This document shows, piece by piece, positions 9,102-16,511 of a DNA stretch of 27,935 bases. Numbering within the stretch: position 1 is the stretch's first letter; each line of letters starts with the position of its first letter. The position numbers and the translations under genes are program-made. The DNA lies in assembly GCA_964515555.1 (NCBI GenBank), contig CAZEVY010000070.1:1-27935 (forward strand), in the 5' to 3' direction. The DNA is from CAZEVY01 sp964515555. Lineage in GTDB: Bacteria > Acidobacteriota > Terriglobia > Bryobacterales > Bryobacteraceae. The notes under the pieces are model-generated. The model was not told where the DNA came from. It did not search any database and saw only the letters and a program-made list of their open reading frames with translations.

Positions 9102-9120
9102 AACACGTACGCCGTGTTTT
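9102..9120 (+). terminator. Short hairpin after lolA
   Basis: AACACG (9102-9107) and CGTGTT (9113-9118) form a six-base-pair stem with a five-base loop, followed by two further T. It lies 54 bases after the lolA stop and about 50 bases before the DUF1326 gene. The stem is short and the T run is only TTTT including stem bases, so it would be a weak intrinsic terminator at best. Confidence 0.35.
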
Positions 9121-9161
9121 AGCGCTTGTCTAACGACCCGATCGGGTGCAGACTGTATGAC

Positions 9162-9167
9162 GGAGGG
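9162..9167 (+). promoter_or_regulatory. Strong Shine-Dalgarno deciding the DUF1326 start
   Basis: GGAGGG sits four bases before the ATG at 9172. It is one of the few canonical ribosome sites in the window. It favours that ATG over the in-frame ATG at 9157, which would place the Shine-Dalgarno inside the coding region and add MTEGA before the signal peptide. Confidence 0.75.
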
Positions 9168-9171
9168 TGCT

Positions 9172-9873
9172 ATGAAGAACGTGACGATTCTCTTTCTGGT
9201 TTCCCTGTGCGCCTGGGCACAGGACACGGCATGGCAGGCGCGGCTTCAGTACATCGAGGCCTGCTCCTGCAATCTCTTTTGCCCCTGCTATTTCCAGGGA
9301 CGCGGCTACCATCAGCACGGCGGCGAGAATTCGTGCAACTTCAACAACGTCGCCCGCGTGCTCGCCGGCAAGCACGGCGCCACGGATCTGACCGGCGTCA
9401 AGGTGTGGCTCGCCGGGAATCTGGGGCCCGACTGGAGCAAGGGCGACGCCGACTGGCTGGTGGCGACGTTCGAGCCCAAGGCGACCAAGGAGCAGAAGGA
9501 CGGGATGATGGCGATCCTCTCCAAGCTCTACCCGGTCAAGTGGAAGTCGTTTCAATCGGACACGTCGGAGATCGTCTGGCAGATCTCGCCGGACGGCAAG
9601 ACCGCCGAGGCGCGGCTCGCCAACGGAAAGGGCAGCGTGAAGCTGACGCGCTTCGAGGGCGCCGATCCCGGAAAGGCCTCCGAGCTTCACAACGTCAAGT
9701 ACTTCGGCGCGACCTGGAACGGGCCCTTCAACCTGTACTTCTCCGACCACTTCTACAAAGGCTTCGGCAAATCCTACGACTTGAAGCGCGCCAACGGGTT
9801 CACCATCACCGTAGAAATGACGTCGGACGGCAAGCGTGCCGCCGCCCCCAAGCCGCGGACCAAAGCCGATTAG
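9172..9873 (+). CDS. Secreted cysteine-rich DUF1326-like protein
   Basis: This 233-residue protein has a signal peptide (MKNVTILFLVSLCAWAQ). The mature N terminus carries EACSCNLFCPCYF, with cysteines 31, 33, 37 and 39. The CxCxxxCPC block is the hallmark of DUF1326 proteins. A further cysteine lies in ENSCNFNN, and a His-rich stretch GYHQHGG follows the block. Metal or redox chemistry is plausible but unproven. The rest looks like a beta-rich globular domain (WLVATFEPKATKEQKDGMM, LYFSDHFYKGFGKSYDLKR). DUF1326 proteins are often cytosolic, so export is worth noting. It stands alone, convergent with serS. Function unknown. Confidence 0.75.
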   Translation: MKNVTILFLVSLCAWAQDTAWQARLQYIEACSCNLFCPCYFQGRGYHQHGGENSCNFNNVARVLAGKHGATDLTGVKVWLAGNLGPDWSKGDADWLVATFEPKATKEQKDGMMAILSKLYPVKWKSFQSDTSEIVWQISPDGKTAEARLANGKGSVKLTRFEGADPGKASELHNVKYFGATWNGPFNLYFSDHFYKGFGKSYDLKRANGFTITVEMTSDGKRAAAPKPRTKAD

Positions 9874-9940
9874 GGATTTCGAAGGAGTTGGATTCGCGGC
9901 CGCGCTACGCTGCGGCACGGCGGTACGATGACGGGCGCGG

Positions 9941-11224
9941 TTACGCCAATCGCCCGCCCGGCGCGATGCGCTCGGCGCCGACGTAAGGGCGCAGCACCTC
10001 GGGTATCACGACACCGCCGTCGCGTTCCTGGTAGTTCTCGACGATCGCCACCCAGGTCCGTCCGACGGCCAGGCCGCTGCCGTTCAGCGTGTGGGCGTAC
10101 TCGGCCTTCCCCTTGGCGGCCTTCGACCGAATGCCCGCGCGCCGCGCCTGGAAGGCCTCGCAGTTCGAACACGAGGATATTTCCTTGTATTCGCCGTAGC
10201 TCGGGAGCCAGACCTCGATGTCGTAGGTCTTGGCCGAGGCGAAGCCCATGTCGCCGGTGCACAAAGCGACGGTGCGGTAGGGCAGGCCCAGCTTCTGCAA
10301 GACGCGCTCGGCGTCGGCGGTGAGGCGCTCCAGGGCGTCGTAGCTCTGTTCGGGGGTGGCGATCTTCACCAGCTCCACTTTCTGGAACTGGTGCTGACGG
10401 ATGATGCCGCGCACGTCGCGACCGTGCGACCCGGCCTCGCTGCGGAAGCACGGCGTGTAGGCGCACAGGCTTATCGGCAGACTCGCGGCGTCCAGTGTCT
10501 CGTCGCGGAAGAGGTTGGTGAGCGGCACCTCGGCCGTCGGCGCGAGCCAGAAATCGGTTTCGGCGATGCGGAACAGGTCGCCGGCGAACTTGGGGAGTTG
10601 GGCAGTCCCGAAGAGGCTGGCGGAGTTGATGAGGAACGGCGGCAGCACTTCGCGATAGCCGTGCTCGCGGGTGTGGAGATCCAGCATGAAATTGATGAGC
10701 GCTCTCTCAAGGCGCGCCCCGAGGTCCCAGTAGACGGCGAAGCGCGCGCCGGTCACCTTGGCGGCGCGCTCCAGGTCGAGAATGCCGAGATCGGCGCCCA
10801 GGTCCCAATGCGGCTTGGCGGCGAAGTCCAACGGGCGCGGCTCGCCGTGGCGGCGCACCTCGACGTTCGCCGACGCGTCGGGTCCGACCGGCACGGACTC
10901 GTGCGGGGTGTTGGGGACGCGGGCGAGCAGGTCGCGATAGGAGTCGTCGAGGGTCTTGGCTTTCGCGTCGAGGCCGTCGATGCGCTCGCCGATAGCGCGC
11001 AGCTCCCGCTGCCGGTCGGCGGTGTCCTCGCCCGACTTGCGCAAACGGCCGATCTCGGCGCTCTCGGCGTTTCGCTGCGCCTTGAGGCGCTCGGCCTCGG
11101 TGAGAGCGGCGCGGCGCTCGGCGTCGAGGGCGGCGAACGAGGCGGTGTCGAGCGAGTAGCCCCTGGGCGCCAGTCGCGAGGCGATGGCCTCCAGGTTGCC
11201 GCGGAAGTGGGCGAGGTCGTACAT
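9941..11224 (-). CDS. serS: Seryl-tRNA synthetase
   Basis: This cytosolic enzyme charges tRNA-Ser with serine. The length of 427 residues is standard. The N-terminal coiled-coil arm (about 25-110; RRAALTEAERLKAQRNAESAE and RQRELRAIGERIDGLDAKAK) recognises the long variable arm of tRNA-Ser. The class II catalytic core shows TAEVPLTN, motif 2 CFRSEAGSHGRDVRG with IRQHQFQKVEL, EISSCSNCEAFQARR, and motif 3 LNGSGLAVGRTWVAIVENYQ. The ATG at 11224 is chosen because the family starts with a short MxDL segment; a longer frame reads through the end of gltA. It follows gltA by five bases and is probably co-transcribed with it. A tRNA-Ser lies elsewhere in this window. Confidence 0.96.
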   Translation of the reverse strand: MYDLAHFRGNLEAIASRLAPRGYSLDTASFAALDAERRAALTEAERLKAQRNAESAEIGRLRKSGEDTADRQRELRAIGERIDGLDAKAKTLDDSYRDLLARVPNTPHESVPVGPDASANVEVRRHGEPRPLDFAAKPHWDLGADLGILDLERAAKVTGARFAVYWDLGARLERALINFMLDLHTREHGYREVLPPFLINSASLFGTAQLPKFAGDLFRIAETDFWLAPTAEVPLTNLFRDETLDAASLPISLCAYTPCFRSEAGSHGRDVRGIIRQHQFQKVELVKIATPEQSYDALERLTADAERVLQKLGLPYRTVALCTGDMGFASAKTYDIEVWLPSYGEYKEISSCSNCEAFQARRAGIRSKAAKGKAEYAHTLNGSGLAVGRTWVAIVENYQERDGGVVIPEVLRPYVGAERIAPGGRLA

Positions 11225-11229
11225 GCGGA

Positions 11230-12354
11230 TCAGGAGCGGTCGGCGATGGGGGTCCAGGGGAGGCCGGGCGGCGGGCCGCTGTAGTCGGCGCGCGGACGGA
11301 TGAGCCGGTTGTCGCGAAGCTGTTCGAGGACGTGCGCGGTCCAACCCGACATGCGGCTGACGGCGAAGACCGGCGTGAACAGGTCGATCGGGATTCCGAG
11401 CGAGTAGTAGGCCGACGCGGAATAGAAGTCGACGTTCGGCTTCAGGCCCTTGGAGTCGCGGACGGCCTGCTCCACATCGCGCGAGATCTGATACAGGTCC
11501 AGGTGATTGGTGCGACGTCCCAGCTCCTCGGAGAGCGCGCGCAGGTGCGTGGCGCGCGGATCCTCGGTGCGGTAGACGCGATGGCCGAAGCCGGGGATCT
11601 TCTCCCTACGCTCCAGCTTCTCCCGAACGAGGCGCACTCCGCGCTCGGGGGTCTTGGCCTCGAGCAGCAGACGGATGACATCCTCGTTGGCGCCGCCGTG
11701 AAGCGGGCCCTTCAGCGCCCCGATGGCCGCCGTCACGGCCGAGTACATGTCGGAGAGCGTCGCCGCGACCACGCGAGCGGCGAAGGTGGAGGCGTTCAGC
11801 TCGTGGTCGGCGTGGAGAATCAACGCCACGTCCATGGCGCGCTCCATCACGGGATCGGGACGCTTGCCGTTCAGCGTGTAGAGGAAATTGGCGGCGAAGC
11901 CGAGCGAGGGGTCGCTCTCGACGATGGCCTTGCCGGTGCGCAGGCGATCGTAGGTGGAGACGACGGTGGCCGTGCGCGCGACCAGTTGCACGGCCTTGCG
12001 CATGTTCGACTCCGGGGAGGTGTCGCGCGCCTGGGGATCGTGGAGGCCCAGCAGCGACACAGCGGTGCGCAGGATGTCCATGGGCGGGGCGGACGGCGCC
12101 GACGCCAGGAACTGAATCACCGGCTCGGGAAGCGCGCGGTTCTTTTCGAGATCGCCCCGAAGCTGATCGAGCTCGGCGCGCACCGGCAGGCGCCCGTACC
12201 ACAGCAGGTAGACGACCTCTTCGAAGGCGGCCTGCGCGGCCAGCGCGTGAATGTCGTAGCCCGCGTAGCTGAGGACTCCGGCGTCGCCGTCGATGAAGCA
12301 GATCGACGATTCCGTGGCGACTACGCCTTCCAAACCCGCGCCCGCGACAGCCAT
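11230..12354 (-). CDS. gltA: Citrate synthase (short, type II-like/2-methylcitrate synthase-like)
   Basis: This enzyme condenses acetyl-CoA with oxaloacetate to enter the citric acid cycle. At 374 residues it belongs to the short bacterial group that also includes 2-methylcitrate synthases, so propionyl-CoA use cannot be excluded. Catalytic residues are present: H184 in HADHELNAST, H219 in GPLHGGANE and D309 in NVDFYSA. The oxaloacetate-binding segments PGFGHRVY (254-261) and RMSGWTAH (334-341) are also intact. It is followed by serS after five bases. The start codon lies in a 42-base promoter repeat shared with the DUF1080 gene, with TACAAT eleven bases before the ATG. A FecA-like receptor is divergent from it. 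Confidence 0.92.
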   Translation of the reverse strand: MAVAGAGLEGVVATESSICFIDGDAGVLSYAGYDIHALAAQAAFEEVVYLLWYGRLPVRAELDQLRGDLEKNRALPEPVIQFLASAPSAPPMDILRTAVSLLGLHDPQARDTSPESNMRKAVQLVARTATVVSTYDRLRTGKAIVESDPSLGFAANFLYTLNGKRPDPVMERAMDVALILHADHELNASTFAARVVAATLSDMYSAVTAAIGALKGPLHGGANEDVIRLLLEAKTPERGVRLVREKLERREKIPGFGHRVYRTEDPRATHLRALSEELGRRTNHLDLYQISRDVEQAVRDSKGLKPNVDFYSASAYYSLGIPIDLFTPVFAVSRMSGWTAHVLEQLRDNRLIRPRADYSGPPPGLPWTPIADRS

Positions 12355-12382
12355 GCGAAGTTCTCATTGTAGCCCGTGCGGG
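12342..12382 (-). repeat. Promoter-plus-start repeat, copy 1 (gltA)
   Basis: This 41-base segment matches 15658-15699 at all but three positions (two substitutions and one single-base indel). It runs from a CCCG-CA-CGGG dyad, through TACAAT (12371-12366) and GAGAACTTCGC, across the ATG and into the first codons (CTGTCGCGG). The match crosses a start codon of two unrelated proteins, so common ancestry of the control region rather than of the genes is implied. Confidence 0.8.
12366..12371 (-). promoter_or_regulatory. -10 box of gltA
   Basis: TACAAT on the minus strand lies eleven bases before the gltA ATG, directly preceded by the CCCG-CA-CGGG dyad. A transcript starting about seven bases downstream would carry a leader of only about four bases. 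Confidence 0.5.
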
Positions 12383-12648
12383 ACCCGGATTCGGTGCGCG
12401 GTCCAATCGCACGCTCCTGGGCCGGTCGTGTCCACGATCGGCGGCCCAGTGGTCGGGAGCCAAATTGCGAATGAGGCGATACCGTTCGCGCTGGAGCCCC
12501 CGCCGGAGTGGCAAGGCGTGCCAGGCGGCGCCGGGCCGGCCGCGCCGACGCGGTTCCGCCGCCGCCGCCCGATGTGCAACCGAGTAGCTGATAAGTGTCC
12601 GTTTCTCGCCGTTTTAGCGCCTTCTTTGGCCGTGTGCCGATTATTTGC
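12383..12648. other. Non-coding stretch between gltA and the TonB receptor
   Basis: The gap between the two divergent start codons is 341 bases. Apart from the promoters at its two ends I find no supported gene in it. An open frame crosses it on the plus strand (about 12293-12652), but it begins inside gltA, has no ribosome site and resembles no family I know. The left two thirds are GC-rich. The last 80 bases turn AT-richer toward the receptor promoter. Confidence 0.6.
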
Positions 12649-12677
12649 TTGACACTCAGTTGCATACTGGGTAGACT
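12649..12677 (+). promoter_or_regulatory. Sigma-70-type promoter of the TonB receptor
   Basis: A perfect -35 box TTGACA (12649-12654) and TAGACT (12672-12677) are separated by exactly 17 bases. Transcription should begin near 12684, leaving a leader of about 12 bases before the ATG at 12696. It is the clearest two-box promoter in the window. No Fur-like AT palindrome is evident. Confidence 0.75.
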
Positions 12678-12695
12678 GCGGATTCGAGACCTCCC

Positions 12696-15059
12696 ATGAG
12701 ACTTCATACTTTGTTCGCATTGGCGCTGATCGCCGGGGCGTCGTGGGGGCAGTCGGTGCGAGGCAAGGTGTCGGACCCGGCGGGCGAGGCCGTGGCCGGA
12801 GCCGTGGTTCAGATACTCGGTTCGCCCGACACGGCGGTCGCCGACGAGCGGGGCGAGTTCCGTTTCGAGCACCTTCGTCCGGGCATGGCCACGCTGCGTG
12901 TCAGCTCGAAGAACTTCGAGCCCGTGCAAGCCACCGTCGAGGTTCCCGTTTCCGGCGCTGCCGAGATGTCGTTGCGATTCGCGCGGATTCGGGCGGCGGT
13001 CACTTCCATGGAGGTGGTCGGCGACTCCGCCGAGGCGGTGCTGGAAAAGCCGGGATCCGTATTCGTCGTCGCGCGCGAGGAGCTGCGGGAATCGAACGCG
13101 ATGGATGCAAACGAGTTGCTACGGCGGATTCCGGGAGTGGTGGTCAACGACAACTCCGGACCGGTGGCGACGAGGCTGAACATCGGCATCCGCGGACTGA
13201 ATCCGGACCGCAGCCGCACGGTGCTGATGCTCGAGGACGGCCTGCCGATCACGCTCGCCCCGTACGGTGAGCCGGAGACCTACTACTCGCCGCCGATCGA
13301 CCGCATGAGCCACGTCGAAGTCGTCAAGGGCAGCGGCCAGATCGCCTACGGTCCGCAAACCGTGGGTGGCGTGATCAATTTCGTCACGCCCGATCCGCCC
13401 GCGAGCAGTCACGCCAGCCTCGATCTTCAGGGCGGGCAGCGCGGCTTCTTCGCCGGCAACGGTTCGATCGGCGGCAGTTCCCGCGATCAGACCGCCGGTT
13501 GGCTCTTCAACGTTCTACACAAGCGCGGCGACGGCTTCCGCGACTTCTTCTTCGACATCGACGACTTTCTGGGCAAGTTCACGCTGAGGCCCGCCGAGGC
13601 CCACACGCTCTCTTTGAAGCTCGGTTTCTACGACGAGAACTCGAACTCCACCTACCTGGGCCTGACGACGCCGCTCTTCCAGTCCAATCCGAATCTCAAT
13701 CCGGTTCCCTCCGACTTTCTCAAGGTGAGGCGCGTCTCGGCGTCGGCGTCGCATGCGGCGGCGCTCGGTCCGAGTCTCGTCTGGAGTTCCTCGGTTTTCG
13801 CTTACGCGACGACGCGCGACTGGGCGCGCGCCGATTTCGACCGCGCCCCGGCCGCGGGCCGCCAGTATCGGGCCGTGTTCGGCGACCCCGCCACGCCCGG
13901 CGGCGCCCTCTTCGTCCGCAACTCCACGCTGAATCGCAACCGGGAGTTCCGAGTGTTCGGCGGGCAGACCGGAGTGGCCTCCCACCACTCACTTGGCAGC
14001 GTACGCAACGCGCTCGACGCCGGCGTCCGCTACCTGGTGGAGCGCATGGACGATCAGCAGCTCGAAGGCGCATCCTTCGACGCGCGCACCGGCGCATTGC
14101 GCGACGACGAGGACCGCTACGGCCGCGCGTTCTCGGCCTTCGTGCAGAACCGCTTCTTCCTGACGCGGCGGCTCACGCTCACGCCCGGCGTTCGCCTCGA
14201 ACACTACACCTACGAGCGACATATCCTGCGGGGCGTGGTGGGCGGCGCCTCCACCAGCCTCGACCGCCGCGCCGGCGACGGGGTCACCAAAGCGATTCCG
14301 GGCTTCGGCGCCGCTTTCCAGGCGGCGCGCAACGTATCGCTGTTCGCGGGCCTGCACCGGGGTTTCGCGCCGCCGCGCGTCAAGGACTCGATCACCGCGG
14401 CCGGGCAGCCGCTCAACCTCGACGCCGAGCTGAGCTGGAACTACGAGGCGGGCGGGCGCGTGCACGCCCATCGCGCGGTGCGCGCCGAGTTCACGTACTT
14501 CCGCATGGACTTCCGGAACCAGATCATCCCCGGAGCGCAGTCCGGCGGCGCGGCCACCACGCTGGTGAACGGCGGCGAAACGCTGCACGAGGGCCTCGAG
14601 GCGAACCTTCGCGTCGACTACGGCGCGCTGCTGGGGTGGCGCGACGCGCTCTACTCCGACATCCGCTTCATGCACCTGCCCGAGGCCCGGTTTACGCGCC
14701 ACCCGCTCTATGCCGGGAACCGCCTACCGTACGCGCCGGAGAACACTTTCTCTTTCCTCGCCGGATTCCGGCGCCGCGGCCTCGGAATGCAACTGGACGC
14801 CTCCTACGCCGGCAGCCAGTTCGCCGACAACAACCAGACCGCCACGCCGTCGCTGGACGGCACGGTTGGGCTTCTCTCTTCGTATACGTTGTGGAATCTG
14901 AACGCCGACTATACGATTCATCGCGAGCGGATCCAGCTACGACCGTACGTGACCGTGAAGAATCTCGGCGACCGGGTGTACATCGCCTCGCGCGCTCCGC
15001 AGGGCATTCAGCCGGGGCATTTCCGGCAGTTCAATTTCGGGGTTCGGATGGGATTCTGA
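12696..15059 (+). CDS. TonB-dependent outer-membrane receptor, FecA-like with carboxypeptidase-regulatory domain
   Basis: The 787-residue protein is an outer-membrane gated channel energised by TonB. A signal peptide (1-19) is followed by a carboxypeptidase-regulatory-like beta domain (about 20-95; VRGKVSDPAGEAVAGAVVQI), common in Acidobacteriota and Bacteroidota receptors. The plug domain follows (about 115-235; LRRIPGVVVNDNSG, LNIGIRGLNPDRSR, VLMLEDGLPITLAPYGEPE, VVKGSGQIAYGPQTVGGVIN). The stretch APYGEPE...YGPQTVGGVINFV closely resembles the FecA (ferric dicitrate) plug. The rest is a 22-strand-type barrel ending in the terminal phenylalanine of FNFGVRMGF. No FecA-type N-terminal signalling domain is present. 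It is divergent from citrate synthase and ends eight bases from the convergent DUF1080 gene. Ligand assignment to an iron chelate is inference. Confidence 0.9.
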   Translation: MRLHTLFALALIAGASWGQSVRGKVSDPAGEAVAGAVVQILGSPDTAVADERGEFRFEHLRPGMATLRVSSKNFEPVQATVEVPVSGAAEMSLRFARIRAAVTSMEVVGDSAEAVLEKPGSVFVVAREELRESNAMDANELLRRIPGVVVNDNSGPVATRLNIGIRGLNPDRSRTVLMLEDGLPITLAPYGEPETYYSPPIDRMSHVEVVKGSGQIAYGPQTVGGVINFVTPDPPASSHASLDLQGGQRGFFAGNGSIGGSSRDQTAGWLFNVLHKRGDGFRDFFFDIDDFLGKFTLRPAEAHTLSLKLGFYDENSNSTYLGLTTPLFQSNPNLNPVPSDFLKVRRVSASASHAAALGPSLVWSSSVFAYATTRDWARADFDRAPAAGRQYRAVFGDPATPGGALFVRNSTLNRNREFRVFGGQTGVASHHSLGSVRNALDAGVRYLVERMDDQQLEGASFDARTGALRDDEDRYGRAFSAFVQNRFFLTRRLTLTPGVRLEHYTYERHILRGVVGGASTSLDRRAGDGVTKAIPGFGAAFQAARNVSLFAGLHRGFAPPRVKDSITAAGQPLNLDAELSWNYEAGGRVHAHRAVRAEFTYFRMDFRNQIIPGAQSGGAATTLVNGGETLHEGLEANLRVDYGALLGWRDALYSDIRFMHLPEARFTRHPLYAGNRLPYAPENTFSFLAGFRRRGLGMQLDASYAGSQFADNNQTATPSLDGTVGLLSSYTLWNLNADYTIHRERIQLRPYVTVKNLGDRVYIASRAPQGIQPGHFRQFNFGVRMGF

Positions 15060-15067
15060 AACCAGCG

Positions 15068-15670
15068 CTACTTGAGCTCGCGAATCGCCAGGTTCCTGAA
15101 GTGCATCTCGAGCGGTGGACCGCTGTGCAGTTGCAGCGCGATGAAGCCGGTGCGCTCGACGGCCGAGTCCGTCTCGGTGTAGTCGACCGAGCGGAAGCCG
15201 TTCAGGTCGATGGTGATGCGGTCGCCGCGCGCGGTGACGGTCAGCTCGTTCCAGCCGCCGTGCTTCACCGAAGCGAAGGCCTCCGCCGACGGCCCCGCCA
15301 GGACGCGATTGCGCCGCGACTCGTCGTAAAGGCAGCCCCAGTACTTCTGACCGATGTCCGCTTGATAGCCGCTGACCTCGTGCGATCCGGGAATCGCCTT
15401 GCTGCGGAACTGAATGCCGCTGTTTCCGCGGCCGGACTGGTCGATCATGCGGAAGGTCGCGCGCAGCTCGAAATCGCCATACTGCTTTCGCGTGCGCAGG
15501 AAGTCGTTGTACTTCAGGCCGGACGAGACGCCGATGATGACGCCGTCCTCGACGCGCCACAGGCCGGGCGTGTCGACGATCCACTCGTCGAGGTTGCGTC
15601 CGTTAAACAGCGGGCGGAAGGCGTCCTGCGCGAGGAGGGCGGTGACGAGGAGGGCGGCCGCGACAGTCAT
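15068..15670 (-). CDS. Secreted DUF1080 (3-keto-disaccharide hydrolase-like) protein
   Basis: This 200-residue protein has a signal peptide (MTVAAALLVTALLAQ) and one DUF1080 domain, a concanavalin-like jelly roll. Family hallmarks are FRPLFNGRNLDEW near residue 20, WRVEDGVIIG, the FELRATFRM strand, GNSGIQFRS, SGYQADIG, WNELTVTARGD, ITIDLNG and the closing GFIALQLHSGPPLEMHFRNL. The domain is abundant in Acidobacteriota and Planctomycetes. Some members act on 3-keto-glycosides, but activity here is inferred only. The ATG at 15670 is chosen because the signal peptide begins there and the shared promoter repeat ends there. It is divergent from the PEP-CTERM gene across 73 bases. Confidence 0.85.
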   Translation of the reverse strand: MTVAAALLVTALLAQDAFRPLFNGRNLDEWIVDTPGLWRVEDGVIIGVSSGLKYNDFLRTRKQYGDFELRATFRMIDQSGRGNSGIQFRSKAIPGSHEVSGYQADIGQKYWGCLYDESRRNRVLAGPSAEAFASVKHGGWNELTVTARGDRITIDLNGFRSVDYTETDSAVERTGFIALQLHSGPPLEMHFRNLAIRELK

Positions 15671-15699
15671 TGCGAAGTCCTCATTGTAGCCCGTGCGGG
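15658..15699 (-). repeat. Promoter-plus-start repeat, copy 2 (DUF1080 gene)
   Basis: This is the second copy of the element at 12342-12382, with 39 of 42 aligned positions identical. It contains the CCCG-CA-CGGG dyad (15690-15699), TACAAT (15688-15683), GAGGACTTCGCA, the ATG and CTGTCGCGG. Here the segment after TACAAT reads GAGGA, which could also act as a ribosome site nine bases before the ATG. Confidence 0.8.
15683..15688 (-). promoter_or_regulatory. -10 box of the DUF1080 gene
   Basis: TACAAT on the minus strand lies twelve bases before the ATG within the shared repeat. No recognisable -35 box lies 16-18 bases upstream. Confidence 0.45.
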
Positions 15700-15731
15700 G
15701 CAGTAAGGCCGGTGCGTGACGCCAACCGCGA

Positions 15732-15737
15732 TACAAT
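15732..15737 (+). promoter_or_regulatory. -10 box of the PEP-CTERM gene
   Basis: TACAAT lies six bases before the ATG at 15744, so transcription would start on or within a base or two of the start codon. There is no Shine-Dalgarno sequence in the gap. Confidence 0.5.
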
Positions 15738-15743
15738 CCTGAA

Positions 15744-16433
15744 ATGACGCGCTGGGCGGCGTTTCTAGCGGCGCACGCGCTCGCGGGAGTCTGTTTCGCC
15801 GGCACGATCGCAGTTACTCCGGCGACCGGCATCGCCGGCTTCGACGCGCGGCCCTTCATGGTGGGCTTCCAGTTCTCGGTCTCCAGCACCATCACGATCG
15901 ACGGCCTGGCGTATCTCGATCCCTTCGTCGAAGGGCTGGGCGAGGATCACCGTGTCGGGATATTCAACTCGAGTGACGGAAGCCTGCTGCTGTCGGCGGT
16001 GGTCCCGGCCGGTCCGGCGACTCCGCTGATCGACGGCTTCTGGCGCGTGGCGCCGGTGACACCCTACGCGCTGACGCCGGGCGTATACGTGATCGGCGGG
16101 CAGCAGTCTGGCGCCGTCGCCGACGAGGTGGTACTGTTCGCGCCTTTCGTGTTCTCGATCCCCGAGGTCGCTTACCTGGAAGAGCGGGAGTTGCAGGCGG
16201 CGGCGTTCGCGATGCCGACGGGAAACGAGCCGCTGAACGAGCTGGGTATTTTCGGACCGAGCTTCACGGTCGCCGTGCCGGAGCCATCGGCATGGTGGCT
16301 CGTGGGTCTGGCGCTGCTGGTCGTAGTAAGTGGCGGAGGAAGAGGGATTCGAACCCCCGGTGGCCTTTCGACCACTGCGGTTTTCAAGACCGCCGCCTTA
16401 AACCACTCGGCCATTCCTCCAATCCCAACCTAA
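15744..16433 (+). CDS. PEP-CTERM protein with DUF4082-like domain; C terminus reads through antisense tRNA
   Basis: The protein has a signal peptide (MTRWAAFLAAHALAGVCFAG). A beta-sandwich domain follows (about 30-140; GFQFSVSSTITIDGLAYLD, VGIFNSSDGSLLLSAVVP, PLIDGFWRVAPV, YALTPGVYVIGGQQS), resembling DUF4082. A PEP-CTERM sorting signal follows (VPEPSAWWLVGLALLVVV, about 176-193), the signal cut by exosortase. The usual basic tail is missing. Instead the frame continues about 35 residues through the antisense strand of tRNA-Ser to a TAA at 16431. A tandem TAG TAA exists at 16324-16329 in the neighbouring frame, which suggests a frameshift or stop loss near the end. The first ~190 residues look sound; the tail is probably not an evolved sequence. 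Confidence 0.7.
   Translation: MTRWAAFLAAHALAGVCFAGTIAVTPATGIAGFDARPFMVGFQFSVSSTITIDGLAYLDPFVEGLGEDHRVGIFNSSDGSLLLSAVVPAGPATPLIDGFWRVAPVTPYALTPGVYVIGGQQSGAVADEVVLFAPFVFSIPEVAYLEERELQAAAFAMPTGNEPLNELGIFGPSFTVAVPEPSAWWLVGLALLVVVSGGGRGIRTPGGLSTTAVFKTAALNHSAIPPIPT
16331..16420 (-). tRNA. tRNA-Ser(UGA), with encoded CCA
   Basis: The minus strand folds as a class II tRNA of 90 bases including the 3' CCA. Acceptor GGAGGAA (16420-16414) pairs with TTCCTCC (16341-16335). The discriminator is G, followed by an encoded CCA (16333-16331). The anticodon stem-loop is CGGTCTTGAAAACCG with anticodon TGA. A long variable arm (GTGGTC GAAA GGCCAC region) and the T loop GTTCGAATC are present. The anticodon reads UCN serine codons. 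Confidence 0.96.
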
Positions 16434-16455
16434 CGGATTCGCCACGAACCCGCAA
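16427..16455 (-). promoter_or_regulatory. Promoter of tRNA-Ser
   Basis: On the minus strand TTGCGG (16455-16450) and TAGGTT (16432-16427) are 17 bases apart. Only six bases separate the -10 box from the first base of the mature tRNA, so the primary transcript would begin at or very near the mature 5' end with little leader for RNase P to remove. Confidence 0.45.
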
Positions 16456-16511
16456 GCGGCGGCGCTCCAGTACGACCGGTGAACTTCCCTTCCACGGCGA
16501 CAGGCGCATGC

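Noticed and set aside
9149..9154. CAGACT as a -10 box for the DUF1326 gene with TTGTCT upstream
   Set aside because: The 17-base spacing is right but only three of six -10 positions match, so it is not listed as a promoter.
12293..12652. Possible small gene in the gltA-receptor gap
   Set aside because: Begins inside gltA, lacks a ribosome site and ends in the AT-rich promoter zone of the receptor; composition does not favour coding.
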